Shown here in pieces: positions 46,164 to 55,704 of a DNA stretch of 64,000 nucleotides; the first letter of the stretch is position 1, and every line of letters starts with the position of its first letter. The stretch comes from Bifidobacterium boum (lineage in GTDB: Bacteria; Actinomycetota; Actinomycetes; Actinomycetales; Bifidobacteriaceae): assembly GCF_000741535.1 (NCBI RefSeq), contig NZ_JGYQ01000016.1, positions 1-64,000 of the forward strand. Reading direction: 5' to 3'. The notes beneath the pieces are model-generated. The model saw nothing but the letters and a program-made list of their open reading frames with translations. It ran no database searches and was not told the origin of the DNA. A program made the position numbers and the translations under genes.

Positions 46164-47771
46164 TTACCGTCCGTCGATGATGTCGCGCAGAATATCCGCC
46201 ACGGGTTCGCCCGCAGCCAAGCCGTCACATACGGCGTGTTCGCAACGTTCGCGTGTCCACTGGAGCGGGTTGGACATATCGAATCCGAATAGTGAACCAT
46301 CCGTTTCACGCACGGTAAGCCGCGACCAAGAGGCTGCGACAACCTGCGGCGCATATTCCCTTACGATATACGCTCTGAGCCAAGCTCGGGTCGAGTCCGG
46401 CGCCTGTGAACTCGCGTGTCGTATGAGCGTGTCCGCGTCGGATCCGTCGAGCCGTTCAGTGTGCGGCTTCACCGCGTCGAACAGGGAGGTTTCCGGATCG
46501 AGCGCCGCCCACCGTAGGTCAAGCGCCACGATGCGTGGGTCGGACCATGCGGCGTCATGGCCCGATGATGCCAGACGACGACGCATGCGTTCCAATACCT
46601 GCCATTTGAGCAGCCATTCCAAGCGTGCGCCCTCCTGCGTCATAGTCAGCCGCGTGTCATTGTCGGCATGCCTGACCGCCGCGACATCGACCAAGGCGCG
46701 ACGCCACATCTCCATGATCCGGCGGGTTTGCGTATCCGGCCATAGCGGCGTGCCGTGGCTGTCCGTACCGTAACGCATGGCGGCAACCTCACATACCGCG
46801 GTGAGCAGTCTCGTCTGTATCTGCCACGCGGTCATGGTGCCGCCATCGGCGAGCGGCAGCGGTCTCGCCAAAGTCAGGTCGTGCGAGACTTCATGCATGG
46901 CGGTGACCGGATCGGACAGCGCAACCGATGCCAGTAAGGCGTTCACGTCGTAGGACTCGTTCGCAGCGGTTTCCAACAGCCACAGCAGCATGCTTGTCGT
47001 GCCGAGTTTCAGCGCCTGTGGCACATCCATACGGTTGGCGTCGCCGACAATGACATGCAGTCGCCGGTATTCGTCCGTACTATGCGATTCATCACGCGTG
47101 TTGATGATCGGACGGTCGAATGTGGTCTGCAAGCCGACACGTGCATGAATATAATCCGCTCGCTGGCTCAACTGGAAGCCGGCGTGTTCGCACCGCTCCC
47201 CCAACCCTACGCGCCCCGAACCCGTGAACAGTTGACGGGTGACCAGATGCGCGGTCATCAAAGCGGTTACCTGGTCGAACGGCACAGCACGCAGCATCAT
47301 GTAATTCTCATGCGTACCCCAGCTCGCCCCTTTGCCGTCAACGTTGTTGCGGTGCAGCACAATCGGCTTGCCGGTGCGCCGGGACGCTTCCCGGGCGGCG
47401 TGTTGCATCAGCAGGTCGCCGGCATGATCATACCGGACCGCTTCGAACGGGTCGGTGGTCTCAGGCGCCGAATACTCAGGGTGGGCGTGGTCGACATAGA
47501 TTCTGCCACCATTGGGTGCGATGATATTGGTGATATGCAGTTGGGGCGCATCAGTGAGCATATCCGGACGTGCGGCGGCACGATCCAACCGATGGCCACG
47601 CGCATCGTTGACCGGGTCTTCCTGCCGATAATCCCAGCGGATATCGCCACGCGTGCCATCATCGGCGGCAGCGACCACGTCGAAACTCAACCGGACCGGA
47701 TTCGCGTACCTGTCTCCCGGCCTGCTCACCGCATACTCGGTTTCGGTGCCCATCACTCTGCGAACGCTCAT
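46164..47771 (-). CDS. dop: Depupylase/deamidase Dop
   Basis: A 535-residue PafA homologue that removes Pup from proteins (and in GGQ species deamidates Pup). VMGTETEYAVS holds the ATP/Mg site, IYVDHAHPEYSAPE the catalytic Asp, plus the Dop loop region after GDRYANPVRLSFDVV, NNVDGKGASWGTHENYM and NTRDESHSTDEYRRLHVIVGDANR. GAGGAG precedes ATG. As Pup here ends in Glu, only its depupylase role should be needed. Confidence 0.94.
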   Translation of the reverse strand: MSVRRVMGTETEYAVSRPGDRYANPVRLSFDVVAAADDGTRGDIRWDYRQEDPVNDARGHRLDRAAARPDMLTDAPQLHITNIIAPNGGRIYVDHAHPEYSAPETTDPFEAVRYDHAGDLLMQHAAREASRRTGKPIVLHRNNVDGKGASWGTHENYMMLRAVPFDQVTALMTAHLVTRQLFTGSGRVGLGERCEHAGFQLSQRADYIHARVGLQTTFDRPIINTRDESHSTDEYRRLHVIVGDANRMDVPQALKLGTTSMLLWLLETAANESYDVNALLASVALSDPVTAMHEVSHDLTLARPLPLADGGTMTAWQIQTRLLTAVCEVAAMRYGTDSHGTPLWPDTQTRRIMEMWRRALVDVAAVRHADNDTRLTMTQEGARLEWLLKWQVLERMRRRLASSGHDAAWSDPRIVALDLRWAALDPETSLFDAVKPHTERLDGSDADTLIRHASSQAPDSTRAWLRAYIVREYAPQVVAASWSRLTVRETDGSLFGFDMSNPLQWTRERCEHAVCDGLAAGEPVADILRDIIDGR

Positions 47772-47811
47772 TATTTCTCCTCGATACCGTTACCTCATCC
47801 GCAACCGTCGT

Positions 47812-49461
47812 TCATACACGGTCCGCAGTGATTCCGTCAGTGTCCACGACATACCCGGCGGCGGGACGAATCCGTACTACTCGACCGCCTGCGATCCCGT
47901 TGATCCGCGACCATTGCACCGGATCGGCATCCAGGACGGCGTCACGGGTCTCACGGCATTCATCATTCACCGCCGCGGCAAGCAGCTCGACCGTCAACGC
48001 GACATCCTCGCCCGAGTCGATTGAGGCTTTGATCGCCATGGTCTTGGCACGGTCGACGATATTCTTCAGCATCGCCCCGGAGGCGACATCACCCAAATAC
48101 AGCGGTGACCATACTCCGGAATCATCAAGGATATCCGCCATATGCCGATGCTCGCCATGCGCATACAGGTCATGGACCAACACCGCGACCAGCGCGGACA
48201 CGTCAACACCGGGTTCAAATGGCAGATCATCGGTCAGATAATGTCGCACAATCTGGCATGCTTGAGCCTCACCGGGCCGGTCGACACGGATTTTCACATC
48301 CAACCGTCCGGGCCGCAGCACCGCTGGATCAATCATATCCACACGATTCGAAGCACCGATGACCATCACATTGTCAAGCCGTTCCACCCCGTCAAGCTCA
48401 GACAGGAACTGCGGGACAATCGTCGTCTCCATATCACTGGAAACGCCGGAACCACGCGTACGCAACAGCGAATCCATCTCATCGATGAACACGATCACCG
48501 GCCTGCCGTCGGCGGCACGCTCGCGTGCACGTCGGAAAATCAAACGGATCAGCCGCTCCGACTCACCCACATACTTATTGAGCAGCTCCGGTCCCTTGAC
48601 CGACAGGAACACGCCAGAGGCGACACCCGACCCTTCTGCAAGCGCATGTGCGACCGCTTTGGCGATCATCGTCTTGCCGTTGCCGGGAGGACCATACAGC
48701 AGGATGCCTTTCGGAGCGCTGAGATGATACCGGTGATACAACCGGCGATGCAAGAACGGCATTTCGACCGCGTCGCGGATCCGCTCAATCTGCCCATCCA
48801 AACCGCCGATATCCGCGAACGTGACCTCCGGAGTCTCCTCCAACACCAAATCGGCTTGCTCCTCGGGCGGCAGCACATCAAGTACAAACCGGCCGGCAGG
48901 ATCAACCAGGACACGGTCCCCCGCCTGGACAGCCGTTCCCAGTGACGCCCCAGCCTGGCGGACAACCTGCGAGGCGCCGCCCGCGTCAGCGACCAGCACG
49001 CGGCCATCTGCAAACACCTGCTTGACCTGTAGTACAGTGCCAAGCCGATCGGCATCGCGCCGGTGCACCACCACCATATTCTCGTTGAGCAACACCGTAT
49101 CCCCGGGATTCAAGCGGGACGCATTCAGCGTTGTAGCGACCGGGACAATCAAGCGACGGGCGCCGGATACGACTTCAACGCTGGCATGCTGAACCCCGAA
49201 CTCGTCCGTCGAACAGGATTCCACCTCGACCATGGTGGCAAAGCTCAAAGGCGGTTGGGCGAACTGGCCAATCTGCGATTTCGCTTTGGTCAATTCCTTG
49301 CTTGCACGTGTGAGCGCCGCGGCAAGCGCATGGTTTTTCGCCATGAGCTGATCATTGGCTTGGGCGAGCTCATCAAGCGCCCGATCCCGGGCTGCCAACG
49401 CGTCCGCGGAGTCACTGTGCGATACCGTGGTGCGCGGCGCTGCCGCTTCATCATCACTCAT
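47812..49461 (-). CDS. arc: AAA ATPase ARC (Mpa-like proteasome ATPase)
   Basis: A 549-residue ring ATPase that unfolds pupylated proteins. N-terminal coiled coil (about 20-62) that captures Pup, two OB folds (about 75-200), Walker A GPPGNGKT (257-264), Walker B FIDEMDSLLRTRGSG and arginine-finger region. The C-terminus ends GITADRV; the GQYL tail that docks Mpa on the 20S proteasome is missing, in line with no prcA/prcB nearby. First gene of the pupylation cluster, 40 bp before dop. Confidence 0.93.
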   Translation of the reverse strand: MSDDEAAAPRTTVSHSDSADALAARDRALDELAQANDQLMAKNHALAAALTRASKELTKAKSQIGQFAQPPLSFATMVEVESCSTDEFGVQHASVEVVSGARRLIVPVATTLNASRLNPGDTVLLNENMVVVHRRDADRLGTVLQVKQVFADGRVLVADAGGASQVVRQAGASLGTAVQAGDRVLVDPAGRFVLDVLPPEEQADLVLEETPEVTFADIGGLDGQIERIRDAVEMPFLHRRLYHRYHLSAPKGILLYGPPGNGKTMIAKAVAHALAEGSGVASGVFLSVKGPELLNKYVGESERLIRLIFRRARERAADGRPVIVFIDEMDSLLRTRGSGVSSDMETTIVPQFLSELDGVERLDNVMVIGASNRVDMIDPAVLRPGRLDVKIRVDRPGEAQACQIVRHYLTDDLPFEPGVDVSALVAVLVHDLYAHGEHRHMADILDDSGVWSPLYLGDVASGAMLKNIVDRAKTMAIKASIDSGEDVALTVELLAAAVNDECRETRDAVLDADPVQWSRINGIAGGRVVRIRPAAGYVVDTDGITADRV

Positions 49462-49485
49462 ACCAATTGCCTTTCTGCGGCGATG

Positions 49486-50211
49486 TCACTGTTCCCGCCG
49501 TTCTTCCGGTATCACGCTTTCATTGCCGGACCGGCGGGCACGCCTGCCGGCAACCAGCTTACGCGCCCGCACAACGATGCATACAAGGATGATCGCAATG
49601 ACGACACCGATGACGATATCTTCAAACACGTTGAGTACGCCAAGAATGGAGCACCAGTTGTCGCCAAGAACGTAGCCGGCAGTAACGAGAATCGTGTTCC
49701 AGACAGCTGAACCGGCAAGTGTCCACCCGCTGAACTGCACGAGATTCATCCGGTTGAAGCCGGCGGGAATGGAAATCAGCGAGCGCACGACGGGAATGAC
49801 CCGGCCAATCAGTACCGACCATGTGCCGTACCGTTCGAACCAGCCGCTGGCACGGTTGACATCCTCGCGGTTCACTCCTGGAATCACATCGGCGGCACGG
49901 TGGATACGATGCAATCCGACAAGCCGCGACACACCGTACAGGGTGAGCGCTCCGAGCAATGAGCCGATGGTCGCCCATATGATGGCGGCGAAAAGGGGCA
50001 TGGTACCGCGTGAAGCGGTGAAGCCGGCGAGCGGGAGAATGATTTCACTGGGAATAGGCGGAAAGATTGATTCAAGTGCGATGGCGAGCATGACGCCGAT
50101 ACCGCCGATGGATTCCATCAGGCTCACCAGCCATGCGGTGAGGGTGCCGATGAGGCCGCCGTCGGATGTGTCGCACATGGGGGCAGTGGTCGCAAGAGCA
50201 TAAACACGCAT
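49486..50211 (-). CDS. DedA-family membrane protein
   Basis: A 241-residue (from ATG 50211) polytopic protein of the DedA/SNARE-associated family, linked to phospholipid flipping and envelope homeostasis. Landmarks: ESIFPPIPSEIILPLAGF near the N-terminus, the amphipathic GRVIPVVRSLISIPAGFNRM segment, and a basic C-terminus. ATG 50178 is an alternative start. It diverges from serB with little space, and its 3' end is 24 bp from the ARC gene start on the same strand. Confidence 0.88.
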   Translation of the reverse strand: MRVYALATTAPMCDTSDGGLIGTLTAWLVSLMESIGGIGVMLAIALESIFPPIPSEIILPLAGFTASRGTMPLFAAIIWATIGSLLGALTLYGVSRLVGLHRIHRAADVIPGVNREDVNRASGWFERYGTWSVLIGRVIPVVRSLISIPAGFNRMNLVQFSGWTLAGSAVWNTILVTAGYVLGDNWCSILGVLNVFEDIVIGVVIAIILVCIVVRARKLVAGRRARRSGNESVIPEERREQ

Positions 50212-50248
50212 GTCGGCATTGTCCCAGTATTTTCCGACAATCGAAGGC

Positions 50249-50932
50249 ATGACCGATGAACCTTTGCAAGCTCCGAACGAATCCACTCCTACGCTCGCCC
50301 GTCCGGGCATCCTGGTGATGGACGTGGATTCCACGCTCATCAATCAAGAGGTCATTGACGAGCTGGGTGTCGCCGCAGGAGTCGGCGAACAGATCGCCGC
50401 AGTGACCGCGCGCGCGATGGCCGGTGAACTGGAGTTCTGTGAAGCGCTGCGTGAACGGGTCAAACTGCTTGCTGGCCTTCCGGTCAGCGTGTTCGATGAA
50501 GTGTACCGCCGGGTGACGTTTACTGACGGCGCTGTAGATCTGATTGACGCGTTGCATGCCCACGGGTGGAAGGTCGGTGTAGTCAGCGGTGGATTCCACG
50601 AAGTGGTTGACCGTCTGGTCGCCGACGTACATATCGATCATGCGCTGGCGAACCGGCTTGAAGTGGTTGACGGGCGGCTGACAGGCCGGGTGCTCGGTGA
50701 CATCGTATGCAAAACCACGAAGCTTCACGCGCTGCAGGCGTGGGCGAAACGTGACGGTATTCCCAACGATCAGACGGTTGCGGTCGGCGACGGTGCCAAT
50801 GATATTCCGATGATCCAAGCAGCCGGGCTGGGGGTCGCATTCTGCGCGAAACCGAAAGTCCAGCTTGCCGCGCAAGTCGCCATCAATGAGCGCGACCTGC
50901 GTCACGTACTCGAATTGTTGTCCCGTGACTGA
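50249..50932 (+). CDS. serB: Phosphoserine phosphatase SerB
   Basis: A 227-residue HAD phosphatase completing serine synthesis. Motif I DVDSTLINQEV (nucleophile Asp in VMDVDST), motif II VVSGGF, motif III K in KTTKLHAL, motif IV GDGANDIPMIQAAGLGVAF. No ACT domain. ATG 50249 (AAGG just before) is preferred to ATG 50210, which would overlap the divergent dedA start. Confidence 0.93.
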   Translation: MTDEPLQAPNESTPTLARPGILVMDVDSTLINQEVIDELGVAAGVGEQIAAVTARAMAGELEFCEALRERVKLLAGLPVSVFDEVYRRVTFTDGAVDLIDALHAHGWKVGVVSGGFHEVVDRLVADVHIDHALANRLEVVDGRLTGRVLGDIVCKTTKLHALQAWAKRDGIPNDQTVAVGDGANDIPMIQAAGLGVAFCAKPKVQLAAQVAINERDLRHVLELLSRD

Positions 50933-50936
50933 CGCC

Positions 50937-50988
50937 CGTCTGCTTCTGCCGACGCTGAATGTGCTGTCGGCGTCGGCAGAAGCAGACG
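50937..50988. terminator. Long hairpin between serB and fmt
   Basis: CGTCTGCTTCTGCCGACGC (50937-50955) pairs perfectly with 50970-50988 (19 bp, 14-nt loop). It starts 4 bp after the serB stop and 20 bp before the convergent fmt stop. It shares a 17-base segment with the hairpin at 29254. Confidence 0.75.
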
Positions 50989-51008
50989 ATTGGAACAGTC
51001 GCCCGCAC

Positions 51009-51977
51009 CTAATCGCAATACGCCTCAGCGCTGAGGCGGGCACCACGCGCCCAATCGGCGGCGCGCATCGCTTTCTTGCCTTGGGCTTTGACCTCAATCA
51101 ACTCCAACGGCTGGCTTTTCGTACCAACCCACACATGCTTCTTGCCGGCGGCGAGCCGTCCGGGTGCCAAAGCTCCCGGAAGATTCGGGTCGGTCATGTC
51201 AGCGGGAGCGGCTTGAAGCACATGCAAGGTCTGCGCCTGCGCTTGCTCCCCCTCGGCATGCAACCGGCACCATGCGCCCGGATGCGGCGTGCATGCCCGA
51301 ATCTGACGGTCGGCGGCGAACACCGGCACATCAAAACGAATATGCGCATCATCAGTACGGATCTTGTCGGCGACCTCATACGCCCCCTGAGGCTGTTCAA
51401 CCGGACTGATACGCCCCTGCGCCATCGCTTCAAGCGATGCGGACAGCAAGTGCGCACCATCCTCGGCAAGACGCCCAAGCAGCTCCCCCGCCGTCTCATG
51501 AGGGCCGATTTCGACAGTGGACTGAGCCAGCACCGGCCCCTCATCCATGCCGCGGGTGATGCGGAACACCGTAGCACCGGTGATCGTATCCCCCGCCCAA
51601 ATCGCCCGCTGCACAGGGGCAGCGCCACGCCACTGCGGCAACAATGAGAAATGAAGGTTGTACCAGCCCAACGGCAAAACGTCAAGCACCCGTTGTTTGA
51701 GGATTTTACCGTAAGCGACGACCGCCGCCGCCTCAGCGCCGGTGGCGGCAAGCTCGGCGACGAAGCATTCCTCCGATGGATCGGATTCAATCACCGGCAG
51801 TCCCAGTTCCAATGCCGCCTGCTTGACCGGACTGGGAGTCAGTTTACGCCCCCGGCCTTGCGGCGCATCAGGCCGGGTCAGCACCGCCACGACCTCAAAA
51901 TGCTCGGTATCGGCGGCCAGCAGTTTCAGCGAAGGCACCGCCACGTCAGGGGTTCCTGCGAACAAGACTTTGAGCAT
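51009..51977 (-). CDS. fmt: Methionyl-tRNA formyltransferase
   Basis: A 322-residue enzyme that formylates initiator Met-tRNA with 10-formyl-[15 protein letters not shown] start, the folate-site [24 protein letters not shown] (with the catalytic Asn/His) and MDEGPVLAQ are typical; a C-terminal OB domain follows. Start chosen at [10 protein letters not shown] with GAGGATC upstream. Convergent with serB. Confidence 0.95.
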   Translation of the reverse strand: MLKVLFAGTPDVAVPSLKLLAADTEHFEVVAVLTRPDAPQGRGRKLTPSPVKQAALELGLPVIESDPSEECFVAELAATGAEAAAVVAYGKILKQRVLDVLPLGWYNLHFSLLPQWRGAAPVQRAIWAGDTITGATVFRITRGMDEGPVLAQSTVEIGPHETAGELLGRLAEDGAHLLSASLEAMAQGRISPVEQPQGAYEVADKIRTDDAHIRFDVPVFAADRQIRACTPHPGAWCRLHAEGEQAQAQTLHVLQAAPADMTDPNLPGALAPGRLAAGKKHVWVGTKSQPLELIEVKAQGKKAMRAADWARGARLSAEAYCD

Positions 51978-52090
51978 GATCCTCGATTCTCGAATTCCAT
52001 TCGCACGCACCCCTCGGATTCCCGCAATGCGCACGATACCAACAGCACCTTAGCAAACGCCCGGCACCGACATGACTCCAGAGACGTCGG

Positions 52091-52798
52091 TCAGTCTTGG
52101 ACCGGTGCAATCGGCACGCCCGCCGCAATCAGGCATGCACGCAAGTTCCGGGGATCATGGAACCTGATGCCGCGAATCCCCGCTTGGTTAGCTCCGACGA
52201 TATTCATCGCCTTATCATCGATGAACACCGTATCATGGGCGTTGATGCCGAATGTGCGCAACGAGTACTCGTAAATATCGCGATGCGGTTTGCGCATCTT
52301 CACCTGCCCGGACACGACTTTGCCGTCGAGCATGCCGAGCAGGTCGCAGCCTTCTTCAGCAATCCGATACAGGTCCTGCTGCCAGTTCGACAGCCCCCAT
52401 ACTCCGATTCCGGCGGCATGAAGATCCTCGATCAGCACGCGAGCGCCGGTTACGACACCGGTCAGCGAATCGCGGAAATTGTCCACGTAATACCGCATCA
52501 TCGACGCCCACGGTTCGCCTCTGTGCTCACGGACGTACGCGACGCCCTCCTCAAGCGAGGCGCCCGCATCCATCAGGTCGTTCGCATCGTAGAAGGACGA
52601 GACATCGTTGTCGAGGAACCCGTCGACGAGCCGCTGGCTGTAACGCGGGATCATCACCGCTTCGGGATCCCAATACAGCAGCACATTGCCGAAATCGAAG
52701 ATCACTTGGGTGATCGGGGCCCCGTCGGCAGCCGCAGCGGCATCCTGCGCCATCAGCTCGTCATATGCCATCTGCGGTTCTCCAGGCCAGCCTTTCAT
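52091..52798 (-). CDS. HAD-superfamily hydrolase
   Basis: A 235-residue HAD subfamily IA-like phosphatase. Motif I is QVIFDFGNVLLYWDP, in which the second Asp of DxD is Gly-Asn (DFGN), a common variant of the YihX/epoxide-hydrolase-like group; motif II GLSNWQ; motif III VKMRKPHRDIY; motif IV FIDDKAMNIVGANQAG. So it may be a sugar-phosphate phosphatase. ATG 52798 has AGGTGG upstream; ATG 52771 also has GGAG and is possible. Confidence 0.86.
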   Translation of the reverse strand: MKGWPGEPQMAYDELMAQDAAAAADGAPITQVIFDFGNVLLYWDPEAVMIPRYSQRLVDGFLDNDVSSFYDANDLMDAGASLEEGVAYVREHRGEPWASMMRYYVDNFRDSLTGVVTGARVLIEDLHAAGIGVWGLSNWQQDLYRIAEEGCDLLGMLDGKVVSGQVKMRKPHRDIYEYSLRTFGINAHDTVFIDDKAMNIVGANQAGIRGIRFHDPRNLRACLIAAGVPIAPVQD

Positions 52799-52951
52799 AT
52801 CCACCTCGCTTTGTTCATCATCGTGCAACGCCGGTCGGCGCGATGCTCCTCGTTCCCGACACTCCAAGCATAGCCGGACGGCAAGCGTGCAAGACAAAGC
52901 GCATGGCGCGTGACATGCTCGTGCTAAGACTGAAGTGATGGCATCAATTCT

Positions 52952-52972
52952 GCGTCTCATCGGTTGAGACGC
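52952..52972 (+). other. Leader hairpin before the DUF1805 gene
   Basis: GCGTCTCA (52952-52959) and TGAGACGC (52965-52972) form an 8-bp stem with a 5-nt loop, 19 bp before the start codon and directly upstream of its GGAGG site. It could affect translation or protect the mRNA 5' end. Confidence 0.4.
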
Positions 52973-52991
52973 CCCGACGTATGGAGGAACC

Positions 52992-53291
52992 ATGCTGAAC
53001 ATCGAACAGCTTGACGCCAACGGCACCACAGTACAGGGCACGATGGTCGTCGCACCGGGCGGCGAAGGTCACCCGAATATGATTCTGGTACAAGGCAGCA
53101 AGGGCTACCTGATGTGCGGGTATCTCAATCTTGCCGCCGCCGAGAAATTCGGCGACGCCGCGGTACTCGTGGGCGGCGCGGATTTCGCCGCGGTGCTTGC
53201 CAACCCGATCAAGGGCATGACGCAAGCCGCTCGCCAGGCCGGCGTCAAAGACGGTATGACCGGCGCCGAAGCCGCAGCGGTACTCGCCTGA
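52992..53291 (+). CDS. DUF1805 (YunC-like) protein
   Basis: A 99-residue protein matching the DUF1805 layout: MVVAPGG....NMILVQGSKGYLMCGYLNLAAAEKFGDAAVLVGG, then an Ala-rich helical C-terminus. The conserved KGYxMCGYLN core with its Cys is clear. Biochemical role unknown. GGAGG sits 5 bp before ATG. Preceded by a leader hairpin, followed by a terminator hairpin; transcribed alone. Confidence 0.8.
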   Translation: MLNIEQLDANGTTVQGTMVVAPGGEGHPNMILVQGSKGYLMCGYLNLAAAEKFGDAAVLVGGADFAAVLANPIKGMTQAARQAGVKDGMTGAEAAAVLA

Positions 53292-53306
53292 GACGACAGC
53301 CTAGTC

Positions 53307-53333
53307 GGGATTGGCCGTGACGGGTCCAATCCC
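53307..53333. terminator. Hairpin between the DUF1805 gene and priA
   Basis: GGGATTGG (53307-53314) pairs with CCAATCCC (53326-53333), 11-nt loop. It lies between two convergent genes, 16 bp after one stop and 4 bp before the other. Confidence 0.6.
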
Positions 53334-53336
53334 AAC

Positions 53337-55571
53337 TCAGATGAGGTCCTTCGGATCGAGTTGGAAGCGCAGCTCGCCGGGTTCGCGTGAAGCGACATGC
53401 CGGGCGCTTTCCCGGTGCAGACGCTCGGCGAGTTCAGCGCGTCTCGATGGGGGTACGCGCACCACCGCTTTGACCCGGTCCGCCATGGTTTCAAGCTCAC
53501 GTGCGTCCACCGTCCGTGGCGGCGGGATCGGTACAGGCCCCAATACCGCCGGCATTGGCCCGAACGCCGTATCAAGTAACGCCCAGTCTCCCCCGGCAAG
53601 TAATCCAGCTCCCTGCAGCATGGCGCGGACCGCCGGACGTGCTCCCCATACGCATGCGGCGGTGACAACAGGCGGCAAGCCGGTTTGCGCACGCTCTTCA
53701 AGTTCCTTGACGGCCAGCAGCCGCGCATTCCATGTCATCAACGATTGAGCGACCTGTGGGTCCGCTTCCCCGATGAGCAGTGCTTGTCCACCGGCGGATC
53801 GTGGCGCACACCATTGGACGACGCGCATCCACGAATCAAGCGCATCCACGCGGGCGTCAACGCCCGGGGCATACAGACTGGTCCACGCGTCCAGAATCGC
53901 GACGGCCTGATACTGCCCGACCCCATCACCACGAGCACGCACCCGCGGCTCAGCGCCCGGGGTTGCGATGACGAGCATCGGCGCATTGGCGATATCGGTG
54001 ACTACGCCTTGCGGCTGATGCGGCGAAGACACCACCATGGGAACATTCCTGAACAAGCCATGCAGTTCCTGTACGGTTCCCGCAGCTCCGACCCGAACCA
54101 CACGCATCCGATCACCATGACAGTGTGGACACACCCAGTTCACCGCCGCCGCCGCACACCACCGACAGCGCGGCTGGGACACCCCTTGCGCCATTTCCAA
54201 CGGCCCGGTACACCGGGCGCACCTCGCCTGCCTGTGGCATGCCGCACAACTGAGCGTCTGAGCGATACCATCCTGAGGAATAGATAACAGGACCGGACCG
54301 GTTTTCAAAGCGCGGGATAATACCGTTACCGCCGTGTGCGGTACACGGGTGCCGATACTCGGGTCAGCGAGCCGTGCGAGCTCTTGCCGGTTGAGCCATC
54401 TGACCCACGGCAACTGATTTTTCACGGCGACCGGCAACGGTTGAATGGAAGTACTGTATCCGCTTACCGGGGATTGCCCGGTGTGACGGCCGTCCGTTTC
54501 CCACTGGCTCAGCGGGCTTCTCGCATTACCTAACGCGACGAATACGCCTGCATGCGCTTGTGCCCGCAGTCTGAGCACGCCGCGCGCATTCGCGTACGGC
54601 ATCATGCCGTCAGCCTGCTGATACGCGGTATCGTCGACAATGACGAATAACGCGTCGCCATCCATCGGAGCGTACATGGCGGCGCGTGTGCCGATGACGC
54701 AACGCACTTGTCCGCCGGCTACGGCGAGATAAGCGCGGTACCGTTCCGCCGGCGCCATCGACGCGCCAAGCACCGCGATATCCCCGGTATACCCGTCATG
54801 TTGCGGGTCGTGTGGGCCGAATACGCGCAAGCCTTGCGACTGTAATTGCCGGACGGCGTCATCGACGGCACGCATCGACGGCATGACTGCGACAACCCCA
54901 CGTCCGGCGGCGAGCGCGCACACGGTCATCCATGCGAACAGTGCGGCCCAATGACCGGCCCCCGGCATCGCGTCCACGACGAACGCCCCTTTGCCCCCCG
55001 ATGTCAGGGCATGACCGAGCAGATGCAGATTCTCATAATCCTGTAAGACTTCGGTACCCAATTCGTCGCGTCGGCTTGCGAACCATGCTTGTCGTATCAC
55101 AGCATCGTCGTCGGATACGGCGGCATGACGCTGCTGTTTTTCAACCCAGGCGACGCGTGGCGGTACGGCGAGACGCACGATATTGGCTCGCGTGCCACCG
55201 TACGCTTGCGCAATCAATGTGATATCGTCCCGCAGCCGCGCCGGAACCAGGATTTCCCCGCCAAGCACTCGTTCAAGATATCGTAGCGATGAGTCCGGGG
55301 TGTCACTGTGCTGGGCACGCTCCCAGATGATGCCGTTGACACGTCGATTGCCGAATCGTACACGTACAAGAGTGCCGGGAACCGCTTGCGCATCTTGATT
55401 GTCTTGTACCAGATAATCGAAGGTCTGTCCCAGATGTGTGGCCTGTACGTCCAGTACGACGCGCGCGATCGGCAGGTGGGCGGCACGCTGTCGCTTCGCC
55501 GGGGCGCGTTTGCGTTTGCGCTTCGGTTCAAGCCCGTCGAATGCGGGCTGTTCAGCGTCCGGGATGGTCAT
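53337..55571 (-). CDS. priA: Primosomal protein PriA, helicase-motif-deficient
   Basis: A 744-residue PriA. The N-terminal DNA-binding part (ARVVLDVQATHLGQTFDYLV, GTLVRVRFGNRRVNGIIW) and the zinc cluster (CAACHRQARCARC, CRWCAAAAVNWVCPHC) are kept. Where motif I should be, it reads VDAMPGAGHW with no GKT, and motif II reads VDDT. It can bind forks and load the primosome but cannot hydrolyse ATP as a helicase. Actinobacterial PriA proteins are known to lack these motifs. N-terminus is Lys/Arg-rich. Confidence 0.9.
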   Translation of the reverse strand: MTIPDAEQPAFDGLEPKRKRKRAPAKRQRAAHLPIARVVLDVQATHLGQTFDYLVQDNQDAQAVPGTLVRVRFGNRRVNGIIWERAQHSDTPDSSLRYLERVLGGEILVPARLRDDITLIAQAYGGTRANIVRLAVPPRVAWVEKQQRHAAVSDDDAVIRQAWFASRRDELGTEVLQDYENLHLLGHALTSGGKGAFVVDAMPGAGHWAALFAWMTVCALAAGRGVVAVMPSMRAVDDAVRQLQSQGLRVFGPHDPQHDGYTGDIAVLGASMAPAERYRAYLAVAGGQVRCVIGTRAAMYAPMDGDALFVIVDDTAYQQADGMMPYANARGVLRLRAQAHAGVFVALGNARSPLSQWETDGRHTGQSPVSGYSTSIQPLPVAVKNQLPWVRWLNRQELARLADPSIGTRVPHTAVTVLSRALKTGPVLLSIPQDGIAQTLSCAACHRQARCARCTGPLEMAQGVSQPRCRWCAAAAVNWVCPHCHGDRMRVVRVGAAGTVQELHGLFRNVPMVVSSPHQPQGVVTDIANAPMLVIATPGAEPRVRARGDGVGQYQAVAILDAWTSLYAPGVDARVDALDSWMRVVQWCAPRSAGGQALLIGEADPQVAQSLMTWNARLLAVKELEERAQTGLPPVVTAACVWGARPAVRAMLQGAGLLAGGDWALLDTAFGPMPAVLGPVPIPPPRTVDARELETMADRVKAVVRVPPSRRAELAERLHRESARHVASREPGELRFQLDPKDLI

Positions 55572-55630
55572 GGTGTTACCATATCACCACTCTGGCGGCG
55601 TGTCCTATACGTGCGAACCAACGCATACGG

Positions 55631-55676
55631 CCGGTGGCGTGGGACACGACAGGTATGCCGTGCCTCACGCCACCGG
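55631..55676 (-). terminator. Hairpin between the cfa and priA genes
   Basis: CCGGTGGCGTG (55631-55641) pairs with CACGCCACCGG (55666-55676), with extra inner pairing. It is 29 bp past the minus-strand cyclopropane synthase stop, before priA. Confidence 0.6.
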
Positions 55677-55704
55677 TGCCAGCCTATGATCACGTCAGAT
55701 TCGG

